From: Nonomuraea harbinensis
GTDB taxonomy: Bacteria; Actinomycetota; Actinomycetes; Streptosporangiales; Streptosporangiaceae
DNA: 64,000 nt
Reading direction: 5' to 3'
NCBI RefSeq assembly: GCF_019396385.1
Contig: NZ_JAHKRN010000048.1
Location: forward strand, 1 to 64,000
The notes beneath the pieces are model-generated. The model was given only the letters and a program-made list of their open reading frames with translations. It was not told the DNA's origin and ran no database searches. A program made the position numbers and the translations under genes. This document shows, one piece after another, positions 8,458 through 16,576 of this stretch. Numbering within the stretch: position 1 is the first letter of the stretch; each line of letters opens with the position of its first letter.

Positions 8458-9825
8458 TTGTCCAGCCAACCCCCCACCCCACACCTGCGGCGGGTGCTCG
8501 GTCTGCCCTCGCTTGTCCTGTTCGGCCTGGCGTACATGGTGCCGCTCACGGTGTTCACCACGTACGGGATCGTCACCGAGATGACCGAGGGGCACCTGCC
8601 CGGCGCGTACGTCGTCACCCTCGTCGCGATGCTGTTCACCGCCTACAGCTACGGGCGGATGGTCCGGGCGCATCCGTATGCCGGCTCGGCCTACACCTAC
8701 ACCCAGAAGTCGTTCGGCCCGCACCTGGGCTTCATGGCGGGCTGGGCCCTGCTGCTGGACTACGTGTTCCTGCCGATGATCAACTACCTGGTGATCGGCA
8801 TCTACCTGAACGCGGCCTTCGAGGCGATCCCGGCCTGGGTCTGGGTCGTCGGCGCGATCGCCCTGGTCACCGGGCTGAACGTGCTGGGCATCCGGATGGT
8901 CAGCCGGATGAACGTCGTGCTCATCGGGATCCAGGTCGTGTTCGTCGTGGTGTTCCTGGCCGGAGCCCTGCGCGCCATCGCCGGTGAACCGATGCCGTCG
9001 ATCACCGAGCCGTTCTTCGGCGACGGCACCGACCTGTCCATGATCCTCGGCGGCGCCGCGATCCTGTGCCTGTCCTTCCTGGGCTTCGACGCGGTCTCCA
9101 CGCTGTCGGAGGAGACGCACGACCCCCGGCGGCGGGTGCCCCGGGCGATCATGCTGACGACCCTGGCCGGCGGCGTCTTCTTCATCGTCATCTCCTACGT
9201 CGGCCACCTGGCCTTCCCTGACTGGCAGTCGTTCACCGACCCGGACTCGGCGGCCCTGGACGTCATGCGGCACGTCGGCGGGACGCTGCTGGCCGCCTTC
9301 TTCACCGCCTCCTACATCTCCGGCGCGTTCGCCTCGGCGATGACCTCGCAGGCGAGCGTCTCGCGCATCCTGTACGCGATGGGCCGCGACGGCGTGCTGC
9401 CGCGGCGGTTCTTCGGCTATGTGCACCCCAGGTTCCGCAACCCCGTGCTCGCCACGCTCGCGGTCGGCGCGCTGTCGCTGGTGGCGCTGGTCATCGACCT
9501 GGAGCTGGCGTCCGCCATGGTCAGCTTCGGCGCGCTCGTGGCCTTCTCCTTCGTCAACCTCTCGGTGATCAAGCACTACGTCGTGAACGAGGGCAGGCGG
9601 ACTCCGGCGGACCTGGTCAAGTACGGCGTGGCGCCCGCCGTCGGCGTGCTGCTCTGCCTCTGGCTGTGGACCAGCCTGTCCGGCCTCACGTTCGTCGTCG
9701 GGCTGTCCTGGGTCGGCGCCGGATTCGTCTACCTGCTCGGCCTGACCCGGATGTTCACCCGCCGCCCGCCGGAGCTGCGCCTCGGCGAGGTCGAACGGGA
9801 CGACGTCACCGTGCCGACCCCGTAG
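8458..9825 (+). CDS. APC superfamily amino acid/amine permease
   Basis: The 455-residue hydrophobic protein has about 12 membrane segments. It shows the APC hallmarks near the N-terminus (LPSLVLFGLAYMVPLTVFTT, then AGSAYTYTQKSFG) and the conserved stretch LGFDAVSTLSEE with FTASYISGAFASAM further on. The TTG start follows GAGGAGGAA, 10 bp after the amidohydrolase. It is the last gene of the urease operon and presumably imports the nitrogenous substrate. A polyamine, amino acid or ureide are all possible. Confidence 0.8.
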   Translation: MSSQPPTPHLRRVLGLPSLVLFGLAYMVPLTVFTTYGIVTEMTEGHLPGAYVVTLVAMLFTAYSYGRMVRAHPYAGSAYTYTQKSFGPHLGFMAGWALLLDYVFLPMINYLVIGIYLNAAFEAIPAWVWVVGAIALVTGLNVLGIRMVSRMNVVLIGIQVVFVVVFLAGALRAIAGEPMPSITEPFFGDGTDLSMILGGAAILCLSFLGFDAVSTLSEETHDPRRRVPRAIMLTTLAGGVFFIVISYVGHLAFPDWQSFTDPDSAALDVMRHVGGTLLAAFFTASYISGAFASAMTSQASVSRILYAMGRDGVLPRRFFGYVHPRFRNPVLATLAVGALSLVALVIDLELASAMVSFGALVAFSFVNLSVIKHYVVNEGRRTPADLVKYGVAPAVGVLLCLWLWTSLSGLTFVVGLSWVGAGFVYLLGLTRMFTRRPPELRLGEVERDDVTVPTP

Positions 9826-9876
9826 GTCACCCCCGCCGACGCGTTTCCACCGGGGAAAACATCCTTTACGTACGAA

Positions 9877-9895
9877 TGTACATATAATGTGTACA
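9877..9895. promoter_or_regulatory. TATAAT promoter overlapped by a TGTACA inverted repeat
   Basis: A perfect -10 hexamer TATAAT occupies 9883-9888. It is flanked by TGTACA arms at 9877-9882 and 9890-9895 (7-bp spacer), so a repressor bound to the repeat would cover the -10 box. The TetR gene two positions downstream is the obvious candidate. No good -35 hexamer is visible at 17 bp. Confidence 0.55.
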
Positions 9896-9904
9896 CTCGT
9901 CCTT

Positions 9905-10561
9905 ATGGCGCATGATTCGGACGGCCGCTCGATGCGTGAGCGGATGCTCGCCGGCGACCTGTACATCGCCGACGACCCGGAGCTGGCCGAGCACATGCGG
10001 CGGGCCGCGGACCTGATGGACGCGTACAACGCCACGTCGGCCCGCGACCCGCAGGTGCGGCGGCGGCTGCTCGCCCAGCTGCTCGGCGAGGTCGGCGAGG
10101 GCACGGAGATCCGGCCGCCGCTGCGGGTCGACTACGGCAGCCACATCCGCGTCGGCGCCCGGTCGTTCGCCAACTTCGGCCTCGTCGCCCTGGACGTCGC
10201 GCCGATCACCATCGGCGACGACGTGCAGATCGGGACGAACGTGCAGCTGATGACCCCGACCCACCCGGTGGACCCGGACCTCCGCCGGGCGAAGTGGGAG
10301 TCCGCCGCGCCGATCACCATCGGCGACAACGTCTGGCTGGGCAGCGGCGTGATCGTCCTGGCCGGGGTCACGATCGGGGAGAACACGGTCGTCGGCGCCG
10401 GCACGGTGGTCACCCGCGACCTCCCGCCCAACGTGGTCGCGGCCGGCAACCCGGCCCGGGTGATCCGCACCATCGAGCACACCGGCCCGGCCGCGGGACC
10501 GAGCGCAGGGACGGACGCTGGTCCGGTCGCTGGTCCGGGCTCCGGACCGGGCGCGGGGTGA
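9905..10561 (+). CDS. Maltose/galactoside O-acetyltransferase family (hexapeptide-repeat)
   Basis: Residues about 8-60 form the Mac N-terminal domain (MRERMLAGDLYIADDPELAE). From about 70-185 come left-handed beta-helix hexapeptide repeats (ITIGDDVQIGTNVQ, TIGDNVWLGSGVIVLAGVTIG) with the catalytic-His stretch TPTHPVD. A Gly/Pro/Ala-rich tail follows. Family members transfer acetyl from acetyl-CoA to sugar hydroxyls. An ATG at 9887 overlaps the TATAAT -10 box and would be upstream of transcription, so 9905 is used; ATG 9932 is also possible. It overlaps the following TetR gene by 4 bp (GTGA), so they form an operon. Confidence 0.8.
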   Translation: MAHDSDGRSMRERMLAGDLYIADDPELAEHMRRAADLMDAYNATSARDPQVRRRLLAQLLGEVGEGTEIRPPLRVDYGSHIRVGARSFANFGLVALDVAPITIGDDVQIGTNVQLMTPTHPVDPDLRRAKWESAAPITIGDNVWLGSGVIVLAGVTIGENTVVGAGTVVTRDLPPNVVAAGNPARVIRTIEHTGPAAGPSAGTDAGPVAGPGSGPGAG

Positions 10562-11136
10562 GTCGTGTGTCCGCCGGGGACGGCGGGGCCGTGCCCCGGC
10601 GCGCCCGCCGCCACGACCCCGGCCGGCGGGACCGGCTGATCGACGCCGCGCTCACCGTCATCGCCGAGCGCGGCCTCGCCGGGACGACCCACCGGGAGAT
10701 CGCCAGGGTGGCGGACGTGCCGCTGGGCTCGACGACCTACCACTTCACCTCTCTTGAGGAACTGCTCGCCGAGGCGTTCAACCGGTACGCCGCCACGGTG
10801 GCCCGGGTGTTCGACGAGCGGATGGCGGCCGCCCGTGACCGGGACGCGGCGGTCGAGGCCGTCATCACGCTGGTCTCGGACGACCTGCTCGGCTCCCAGC
10901 GCGACCTCGTGCTCACGGTGGAGCTGTACGTGGCCGCGGCCCGCAACCCGGTCCTGAGAGCCGTCACCCAGGAATGGATGGCCCGCAGCCGCCAGGCGCT
11001 GGAACGCCACTTCGACGCCGACACCGCCCGGGGCCTCGACGCGCTCATCGAGGGCCTCACGCTGCACAACGCGCTGTCGACCGAGCCGATGACGCCCGCG
11101 CAGATCCGCGACGCCATCCGGCGCTACCTGCGCTGA
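10558..11136 (+). CDS. TetR family transcriptional regulator
   Basis: The 192-residue protein has a TetR helix-turn-helix at about residues 20-70 (RLIDAALTVIAERGLAGTTHREIARVADVPLGSTTYHF) and a C-terminal ligand-binding helical domain. GTG 10558 overlaps the acetyltransferase stop (GTGA); GTG 10567 is an alternative. Lying between the acetyltransferase and an MFS exporter, it likely represses the operon through the TGTACA repeat at 9877-9895. That link is inference. Confidence 0.85.
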   Translation: MSRVSAGDGGAVPRRARRHDPGRRDRLIDAALTVIAERGLAGTTHREIARVADVPLGSTTYHFTSLEELLAEAFNRYAATVARVFDERMAAARDRDAAVEAVITLVSDDLLGSQRDLVLTVELYVAAARNPVLRAVTQEWMARSRQALERHFDADTARGLDALIEGLTLHNALSTEPMTPAQIRDAIRRYLR

Positions 11137-11168
11137 CCCCCACCCCCTCTACCCCGATCGGAAAGCCG

Positions 11169-12422
11169 ATGTCCGTCACCGCGCCCGCCCGCCGGGCCCG
11201 CGTCGCCGTCGCGGCGCTGTTCCTCACCAACGGCGCCGTGTTCTTCAACATCGTCCCCCGCTACCCGCAGATCAAGGCCGACCTCGGAGTGACCAACGCC
11301 GTCTTCGGCACCGCGCTGGCGGGATACCCGCTGGGCGCGCTGCTGGCCGGGCTGCTCGCCGGCGCCGCCATCCGCCGCTTCCGCTCCGCGCGGGTGGCGG
11401 CGTTCGGGATCGTCCTGACGACGATCGCGACGCTGGTCCTGCCCTTCGTGCCGAACTGGGTCGCGTTCGGCGGCGTGCTGTTCGTCGTGGGCGCTCTCGA
11501 CGCGATCGTCGACGTCGCCCAGAACGCCCACGGCCTGCGCGTCCAGCGGCTCTACCGGCGCTCCATCGTCAACTCGCTGCACGGCCTGTGGAGCGTCGGC
11601 GCGGTGCTGGGCGGCCTGATGGGCGCGGCCGCCGCCGGTCTCCGGCTGCCCCTGGCGATCCATCTGGCCATCTCCGCCGCGCTGTTCAGCGTCGCCGCCG
11701 TGGTCGCCTACCGCTTCCTGCTGTCCGGCCCGGAGGACGCCGAGCGCGCCGCCGAGGCCCAGGACCCGGCCGCCGCAGACGGCCATCCAGCCGCCCCGGC
11801 CGCCGCAGACGGCCATCCGGCCGCCCCGCCCGTCCGCGGCGGGCGGCGCTCGTTCGCCGGCCCCGCCGTGCGGATGCTGGCCGCGCTCGGCGTGCTGGCC
11901 GCCTGCGGCGCGCTCGTCGAGGACGCCGGCGCGTCCTGGGGCGCCCTCTACCTCAGCGGCCTGCACGCCGACGCCGCCACCGCCGGCCTGGCCGTGGTGG
12001 CCTTCCAGGCCGCCATGACCGTCGGCCGCCTCACCGGCGACCGCGTGGTGGACCGCTTCGGCCGGCGCGCCGTCGCGCGGGCGGGAGGGGTGCTGGCCGC
12101 CGCCGGCATGGGCGGCGCGCTCGCCGTGCCGTCGATCGCGACCGCGCTGATCGGCTTCGCCCTGGCGGGGCTCGGCTTCGCGACGCTCGTCCCCGCCGCC
12201 ATGCACACCGCCGACGAGCTGCCGGGGCTGCCCCCCGGCACCGGCCTGACCGTCGTCAGCTGGCTGCTGCGCGGGGGACTCCTGCTGTCCCCGCTCCTCG
12301 TCGGGCTCGTCGCCGACCTCGTCAGCCTCCGCGCCGGGCTGCTCTCCGTCGTGCTGGCGGGCCTCGTCACGGTCGTCTTCGCCCGTGCCCTGGTCGACCG
12401 GGAACACGTCCGGTCGCGCTGA
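11169..12422 (+). CDS. MFS transporter
   Basis: The 417-residue membrane protein has about 12 predicted helices. Motifs include LTNGAVFFNIVPRYPQIKADLG at the start of helix 1 and the loop RLTGDRVVDRFGRRAVARAG characteristic of MFS loop 8-9. The central cytoplasmic loop contains two copies of an AAADGHPAAP-type sequence encoded by a 30-bp tandem repeat. Family resemblance is to FucP-like or drug-efflux-like carriers that co-occur with TetR repressors. ATG 11169 starts 33 bp after the TetR stop. The 3' end is separated from the convergent esterase gene by one base. The substrate is unknown. Confidence 0.8.
   Translation: MSVTAPARRARVAVAALFLTNGAVFFNIVPRYPQIKADLGVTNAVFGTALAGYPLGALLAGLLAGAAIRRFRSARVAAFGIVLTTIATLVLPFVPNWVAFGGVLFVVGALDAIVDVAQNAHGLRVQRLYRRSIVNSLHGLWSVGAVLGGLMGAAAAGLRLPLAIHLAISAALFSVAAVVAYRFLLSGPEDAERAAEAQDPAAADGHPAAPAAADGHPAAPPVRGGRRSFAGPAVRMLAALGVLAACGALVEDAGASWGALYLSGLHADAATAGLAVVAFQAAMTVGRLTGDRVVDRFGRRAVARAGGVLAAAGMGGALAVPSIATALIGFALAGLGFATLVPAAMHTADELPGLPPGTGLTVVSWLLRGGLLLSPLLVGLVADLVSLRAGLLSVVLAGLVTVVFARALVDREHVRSR
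11768..11827 (+). repeat. 30-bp tandem repeat within the MFS gene, two copies
   Basis: Two adjacent 30-bp units differing at one visible position encode the repeated AAADGHPAAP segment in the central cytoplasmic loop. Being a multiple of 3, it is frame-neutral and likely tolerated in the loop. Confidence 0.7.
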
Positions 12423-12423
12423 C

Positions 12424-13650
12424 CTACCTCGGCGGCATGTCCTTGACGTACACGATGCCGTCGCTCTGAGCCAGGTGGGCCGGATCGAGGGGGAAGTAGC
12501 CGAACCAGGAGGACTCGCGGGGCACCGGCGGCGCATCGGCGAGGACGGCGGCCAGCCGGCGGGCGTCGACGACGCAGCGGTCCTCCGGGAGCGCGTACAG
12601 GAGCCCTTCGACGGTGTCCGGGGGCGGGGTGTCCACCCCCTGGTGCCGGATCGTGCCGAGAGCCCCGGCCACGAAGGCGTACTCCTCGCCCAGGTGGGCG
12701 CTCACCAGCGCGCCGGCGCCCCACCAGTCCAGCGGCAGGTCGCCCATCCGCATCGCGGCCTCGTGCCGCTGCAGGTGGAGGTTGTGGGCGTGGACCAGCA
12801 CCGGACCCCGCCGTGCGGCCGCGAGGAGGTTGTCGGCCATGATCGAATCCCGTACGCCCAGCAGCCGCGCCATGCGGCCCGGCGAGTCGTCGGCCATCCA
12901 GAAGTGGTAGCGCATCAGGCCGGTGGCGGCCCGCGCGTACTGGCGCGCGCGTTCCCAGGCGTCCCGTGAGGTCGCCGCGATCAGGTGCGGCGTCCGCTCG
13001 TCGAGCAGCGCCGCCAGGTCGTCGGCGAGCAGCCGCAGCTCGCGGGCCTCGGCCGACCGTCCCACGGACCGGGACGGATCCATCATCGCGGCCTGGTCGG
13101 TCCACCGCTCGTCGGCGCCCAGCAGGCGGTCGAGCGTCTCCGCGGTGCAGGGGAGCAGGCTCTCGTGCACCAGGGCCGCGAGGTAGCCGTGGAGCGCGGT
13201 GAGCGACTCCCGGGGGCTCGCCGGGCCGGTGATCTCCATGGGGCCGTCGACACCGGCGAAGCGCAGCCGCTCCGGCGCGGGCCGCCCCTCGTTGCAGGCG
13301 CGCATCCAGCGCACGAGCTCGCGGTTGCCCGCGAACGCGCCCCAGCCGTGGCTGATGCCGTGCTCCATGACCTCGTCGAGGGTGCCCTCGCCCGTGGTGA
13401 CGTAGTCGTCCACGACCAGGCCCATCACGCAGTCGCTCTCGATGGCGATCGTCGTGTAGCCCTCCTGCTCGACGAGCTGCCGGAAGAGCTCGTTGCGGAC
13501 GTCGAGCAGGAGCTCCTCGCCGTGGGTCGGCTCGCCCAGCGCGAGCACCCGCGGCCGAGCCGGGAGCAGCCGCATGACGGCGGCGGCCTCGACGGCATGG
13601 GCGGTGTCCTTGATGCCACTAGTCATGCCCTCAACGGTATCGTTGGACAT
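12424..13650 (-). CDS. Erythromycin esterase family protein
   Basis: The protein of about 408 residues shows the family core: RVLALGEPTHGEE with the catalytic-type histidine, TTIAIESDCVMG, a central RELVRWMRACNEG block, and VLVHAHNLHLQR near the C-terminus. EreA-type enzymes open the macrolide lactone, but most actinomycete homologues have unknown substrates, so resistance is not implied. The start is uncertain. ATG 13650 (MSNDTVEG) is used; ATG 13626 (MTSGIK) and TTG 13695 are in frame, and none has an ideal ribosome site. It is convergent with the MFS gene. Confidence 0.75.
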   Translation of the reverse strand: MSNDTVEGMTSGIKDTAHAVEAAAVMRLLPARPRVLALGEPTHGEELLLDVRNELFRQLVEQEGYTTIAIESDCVMGLVVDDYVTTGEGTLDEVMEHGISHGWGAFAGNRELVRWMRACNEGRPAPERLRFAGVDGPMEITGPASPRESLTALHGYLAALVHESLLPCTAETLDRLLGADERWTDQAAMMDPSRSVGRSAEARELRLLADDLAALLDERTPHLIAATSRDAWERARQYARAATGLMRYHFWMADDSPGRMARLLGVRDSIMADNLLAAARRGPVLVHAHNLHLQRHEAAMRMGDLPLDWWGAGALVSAHLGEEYAFVAGALGTIRHQGVDTPPPDTVEGLLYALPEDRCVVDARRLAAVLADAPPVPRESSWFGYFPLDPAHLAQSDGIVYVKDMPPR

Positions 13651-13928
13651 ATGGTTGAGACTTTGCTCGCCTCCATGCCTGGTTGAGGAGCACAACCCTC
13701 AAAAAGGGGTCAGCTGTCCGACCTAGCGGCCACGGGCGCGGCGGCACGGACGCGCGACGGTCGCGAGCGGTGAAACTTTCAGCGCGCCGTGCCGGGCGAC
13801 CGGAGCCGCGCGGGGCGATCTTCCGTGGGGATCACGGGCAGGTGGCGGGCGGCGGCGGGCACCGCGGGCGGCGGCGGGCGCCGTTCCCGCGGTACGGCGG
13901 GGCTGCGCGCGGTTCCTTGACCAGCCGG

Positions 13929-13944
13929 GTGTTCGCGCTAACAC
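13929..13944. promoter_or_regulatory. LacI-type operator, distal site (GTGTTCGCGCTAACAC)
   Basis: This is a near-perfect palindrome with one mismatched pair. It shares the GCGCTAACA half-site with the perfect proximal copy at 14037 and lies about 108 bp upstream of it, a spacing compatible with looping. Confidence 0.5.
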
Positions 13945-14036
13945 TGGGCGCACAACCAGGATGACCAGCACCGCGGACGTCGGCCCTCGGTGGTGTAGTT
14001 CTCGATCGACCTTCCTTTCTCGACAGCCCCGCCATC

Positions 14037-14050
14037 TGTTAGCGCTAACA
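14037..14050. promoter_or_regulatory. LacI-type operator, proximal site (TGTTAGCGCTAACA)
   Basis: This is a perfect 14-bp palindrome centred on GC, ending 14 bp before the arabinanase start codon. It resembles known actinobacterial arabinose-responsive LacI-family operators. No adjacent regulator gene matches it in this window. Confidence 0.7.
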
Positions 14051-14064
14051 TCGAGAGGCGCTCC

Positions 14065-15516
14065 ATGAACAGACCCGCCCCCTCACGACCGAGACCCCGC
14101 CGCGCCGTCGCGGCAGCCGTCGTGGCGCTGCTGGCCATGTGCCAGACCCTCGTGGCCGCCGGGCAGGCGGCCGCCGCGACGATCGACACCAGCGCCTGGT
14201 ACGTGCTGGTCAACCGGCACAGCGGCAAGGTCATGGACGTCTACGAGCGCGCCACGGCCGACGGCGCGCCCATCGTCCAGTGGGCCCGCAACGACGGCGC
14301 CTGGCAGCAGTGGCAGTTCGTCGACTCCGGAGGCGGCCACTACCGCCTGCGCTCCCGCCACAGCGACAAGGTCCTCGACGTCCGCGACAACTCCACCGCC
14401 GACGGCGCGAACATCGTCCAGTGGAGCGACCGCAACGGCGCCAACCAGCAGTTCCGCGTCGCCGACACCGACAACGGCTTCGTCAAGCTGATCAACCGCA
14501 ACAGCGGCAAGGCCCTGGAGGTCTGGGAGTGGTCGACCGCCGACGGCGGACGGCTGTCGCAGTACGCCGACCTGAACGGCGCCAACCAGCAGTGGCAGCT
14601 CGTCAAGCTGGGCGACTCGTCCACGCCGCCGCCCTCCTACCCCGACCCCGGCACCGTCACCGGCTCCGTCAACGTGCACGATCCCGAGGTGGCCAAGACT
14701 CCCGCCGGCGGCTACCTGCTGGCCCACACCGGCGAGGGCATCCAGCTGAAGACCTCGGCCGACCGGACGGCCTGGCGCAACGCCGGGTCCGCCTTCCCCG
14801 GCGGCGTGCCGTGGGCGCATCCGTACACGAACGGCGGCAACACGCTCTGGGCGCCGGACATCACCTACACCGGCGGCCGCTACGTCATGTACTACTCGGC
14901 CTCCACCTTCGGCTCCAACCGCTCGGCGATCTTCCTCGCCACCAGCACGAGCGGGGCGTCGGGGTCGTGGACCAACCAGGGCCTGGTCATCGAGTCGCGG
15001 ACCTCGGACGACTTCAACGCCATCGACCCCAACCTCGTCGTCGACGACCAGGGCCGCTGGTGGCTGAGCTTCGGCTCGTTCTGGTCCGGCATCAAGATGA
15101 TCCAGCTCGACCCGGCCACCGGCAGGCGGCTCGGCTCGGCCTTCCACTCGATCGCCGGCCGCAACGGCGGCGCGATCGAGGCGCCGACCGTCTACCGGCA
15201 CGGCGCCTACTACTACCTGCTGGTCTCCTTCGACGCGTGCTGCCGGGGCGCCGCCAGCACCTACCGCGTCATGGCCGGCCGCTCCACCTCGGTGACCGGC
15301 CCGTACGTGGACCGCAACGGGGTGGCGCTGACCGCCGGCGGCGGCACGCAGATCCTGGCCGGCCACGGCGACATCCACGGCCCCGGCCATCAGGCGGTCC
15401 TCGCCGACACCGACGGCGACGTCCTCTTCTACCACTGGTACGCGGCGGACAACTCGTCCCGGCTGGGCATCAACAAGATCGGCTATGACGCGGCCGGCTG
15501 GCCGTACGTCTACTGA
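14065..15516 (+). CDS. Secreted endo-1,5-alpha-L-arabinanase, CBM13-GH43
   Basis: The 483-residue protein has a signal peptide (about 1-38, RPRPRR then a hydrophobic core ending AAA). A ricin-B/CBM13 trefoil follows at about 40-185 with three Q-x-W-type repeats (WQQWQF, NQQF, NQQWQL), then a Pro/Ser linker and a GH43 five-bladed propeller at about 198-483. The GH43 triad is visible: D206 (NVHDPEV), D321 (NAIDPNLV) and E372 (GAIEAPTV). GSFWSGIKMIQLDP and FDACCRGA are typical of endo-arabinanases. It cuts alpha-1,5-linked L-arabinan outside the cell. A GAGAGG site precedes the ATG. Its operators differ from those of the D-arabinan locus, so I treat it as a separate regulon. Confidence 0.88.
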   Translation: MNRPAPSRPRPRRAVAAAVVALLAMCQTLVAAGQAAAATIDTSAWYVLVNRHSGKVMDVYERATADGAPIVQWARNDGAWQQWQFVDSGGGHYRLRSRHSDKVLDVRDNSTADGANIVQWSDRNGANQQFRVADTDNGFVKLINRNSGKALEVWEWSTADGGRLSQYADLNGANQQWQLVKLGDSSTPPPSYPDPGTVTGSVNVHDPEVAKTPAGGYLLAHTGEGIQLKTSADRTAWRNAGSAFPGGVPWAHPYTNGGNTLWAPDITYTGGRYVMYYSASTFGSNRSAIFLATSTSGASGSWTNQGLVIESRTSDDFNAIDPNLVVDDQGRWWLSFGSFWSGIKMIQLDPATGRRLGSAFHSIAGRNGGAIEAPTVYRHGAYYYLLVSFDACCRGAASTYRVMAGRSTSVTGPYVDRNGVALTAGGGTQILAGHGDIHGPGHQAVLADTDGDVLFYHWYAADNSSRLGINKIGYDAAGWPYVY

Positions 15517-15522
15517 CGCGGC

Positions 15523-15556
15523 AGGGCGGCCGGCACGCGCCGCGCCCGGCCGCCCT
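15523..15556. terminator. Bidirectional terminator hairpin
   Basis: Perfect 11-bp arms AGGGCGGCCGG (15523-15533) and CCGGCCGCCCT (15546-15556) flank a 12-nt loop. It fills the gap between the convergent arabinanase and integrase-like genes. There is no U-run, as is common in actinomycetes. Confidence 0.65.
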
Positions 15557-16429
15557 CTACCCGCCCCCGGCGTTCCCGTGCACCCCGGTCGCCCGCAGCA
15601 GGTGCGGGCGCAGGAGTTCGGCCCGCTGCAGGGGCAGCCCGCCGGCCCGGGCGGCGCCGGTGAGCGCGTCGGCGATCCAGCCGGGCTCCACCTGACCGCC
15701 GTCCGGCCGCCTGATCAGCGGCTCGTCGGCGCCCCGTCCGGCGGACTCGGCCTCCAGCAGGCGGCGGATCTGCGGTGAGATCGGGTACGCGACCGGGTCC
15801 CGCTCGTCGCGCACGACGAGCACGACGGGCGGGCCGTCGCCGGGCAGCGCGTGCAGGTCGCGGGCCGACAGCGAGGCGAGCGCGTCCGCGGACGTGCCGG
15901 TGGCCTCCAGCAGGGCGACGGCGAGCGCCTCGGCGCGCCGGCCGTCACCGGCCAGCCGCGCGATCCCCCGGCGCAGCAGGCGTCGTTCGTCCCGGGTGAG
16001 GCGGGACGTGCCGTTCAGGATGCGCTGCGCCCGTACGGCGCCGGTCCGCTCGGCGTGCGCGTAGAAGGAGGCCACGACGGCGCGCCTGCCGGCCACCGTC
16101 GCCTGGGCCAGCGGCCTGGCGGTGACGCCGTCGCCGGTGGTGAGGGCGGCGTAGCAGTAGGCGTCGAGATGGGTGGCGGAGGCGGCCAGCGGTTCGAGGC
16201 CCTGTTCGGCCGCGTACAGCCAGCGCAGCCATGAGGCCAGGACCCGCAGGCAGGTCCGCCGCCGGGCCGTGGAGGGCCTGCCCGCGAGCCAGGTCATGGC
16301 CGCGCGCCAGGTCAGCGGGTCCAGCGCGTCGACCAGGGCCACGTCGGCGTCGCCCCGGCCGCGGTGGGGCGGGCCAAGCCCTCCGAGCTGACCGACGCTG
16401 GTCAGGCCGGAATCGTCCAGGCGGCTCAT
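15557..16429 (-). CDS. Integrase-like (tyrosine recombinase fold) protein, catalytically degenerate
   Basis: The protein is about 290 residues. The N-terminal part (TWRAAMTWLAG, RRRTCLRVLASWLRWLY) resembles the SAM-like core-binding domain of phage-type integrases, and the C-terminal half resembles their catalytic fold. However, the usual TGLRxSEL arginine motif reads TGTSADALASL, and the chain stops after LRPHLLRAT, before the region that would hold the nucleophilic tyrosine. It therefore cannot be an active recombinase and is either a decayed or a repurposed integrase. The start ATG 16429 (MSRLDDSG) is my choice; the frame is open to 16504. I saw no attachment-site repeats nearby. Confidence 0.5.
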   Translation of the reverse strand: MSRLDDSGLTSVGQLGGLGPPHRGRGDADVALVDALDPLTWRAAMTWLAGRPSTARRRTCLRVLASWLRWLYAAEQGLEPLAASATHLDAYCYAALTTGDGVTARPLAQATVAGRRAVVASFYAHAERTGAVRAQRILNGTSRLTRDERRLLRRGIARLAGDGRRAEALAVALLEATGTSADALASLSARDLHALPGDGPPVVLVVRDERDPVAYPISPQIRRLLEAESAGRGADEPLIRRPDGGQVEPGWIADALTGAARAGGLPLQRAELLRPHLLRATGVHGNAGGG

Positions 16430-16576
16430 GCGGTGACCATGACCCCCGAAGTGGTGCCGTATGTCGCGGAGGCGGCGACGTGCCGAATATAGCGGACCAT
16501 GCATGACAGACCGATCACGAATAGATCATTCCACGATCTGCCATGCCGTCAGCAGCGTCCGGCCGAGGACGGGCGT

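Larger units (their letters stand above)
13651..14064. other. Intergenic region of 414 bp with arabinanase control sites
   Basis: No convincing gene is seen on either strand. The segment holds the esterase promoter region on the left, a G+C-rich stretch, and the two LacI-type palindromes listed separately in front of the arabinanase gene. Confidence 0.6.

Noticed and set aside
12424..13650. Macrolide resistance gene
   Set aside because: Family membership is clear, but most actinomycete homologues are uncharacterised and no macrolide cluster is nearby, so I do not claim resistance.
13929..14050. Assigning the arabinanase gene to the D-arabinan regulon
   Set aside because: Its operators (GCGCTAACA half-sites) differ from the AATCGATT motif, and GH43 endo-arabinanases act on L-arabinan.
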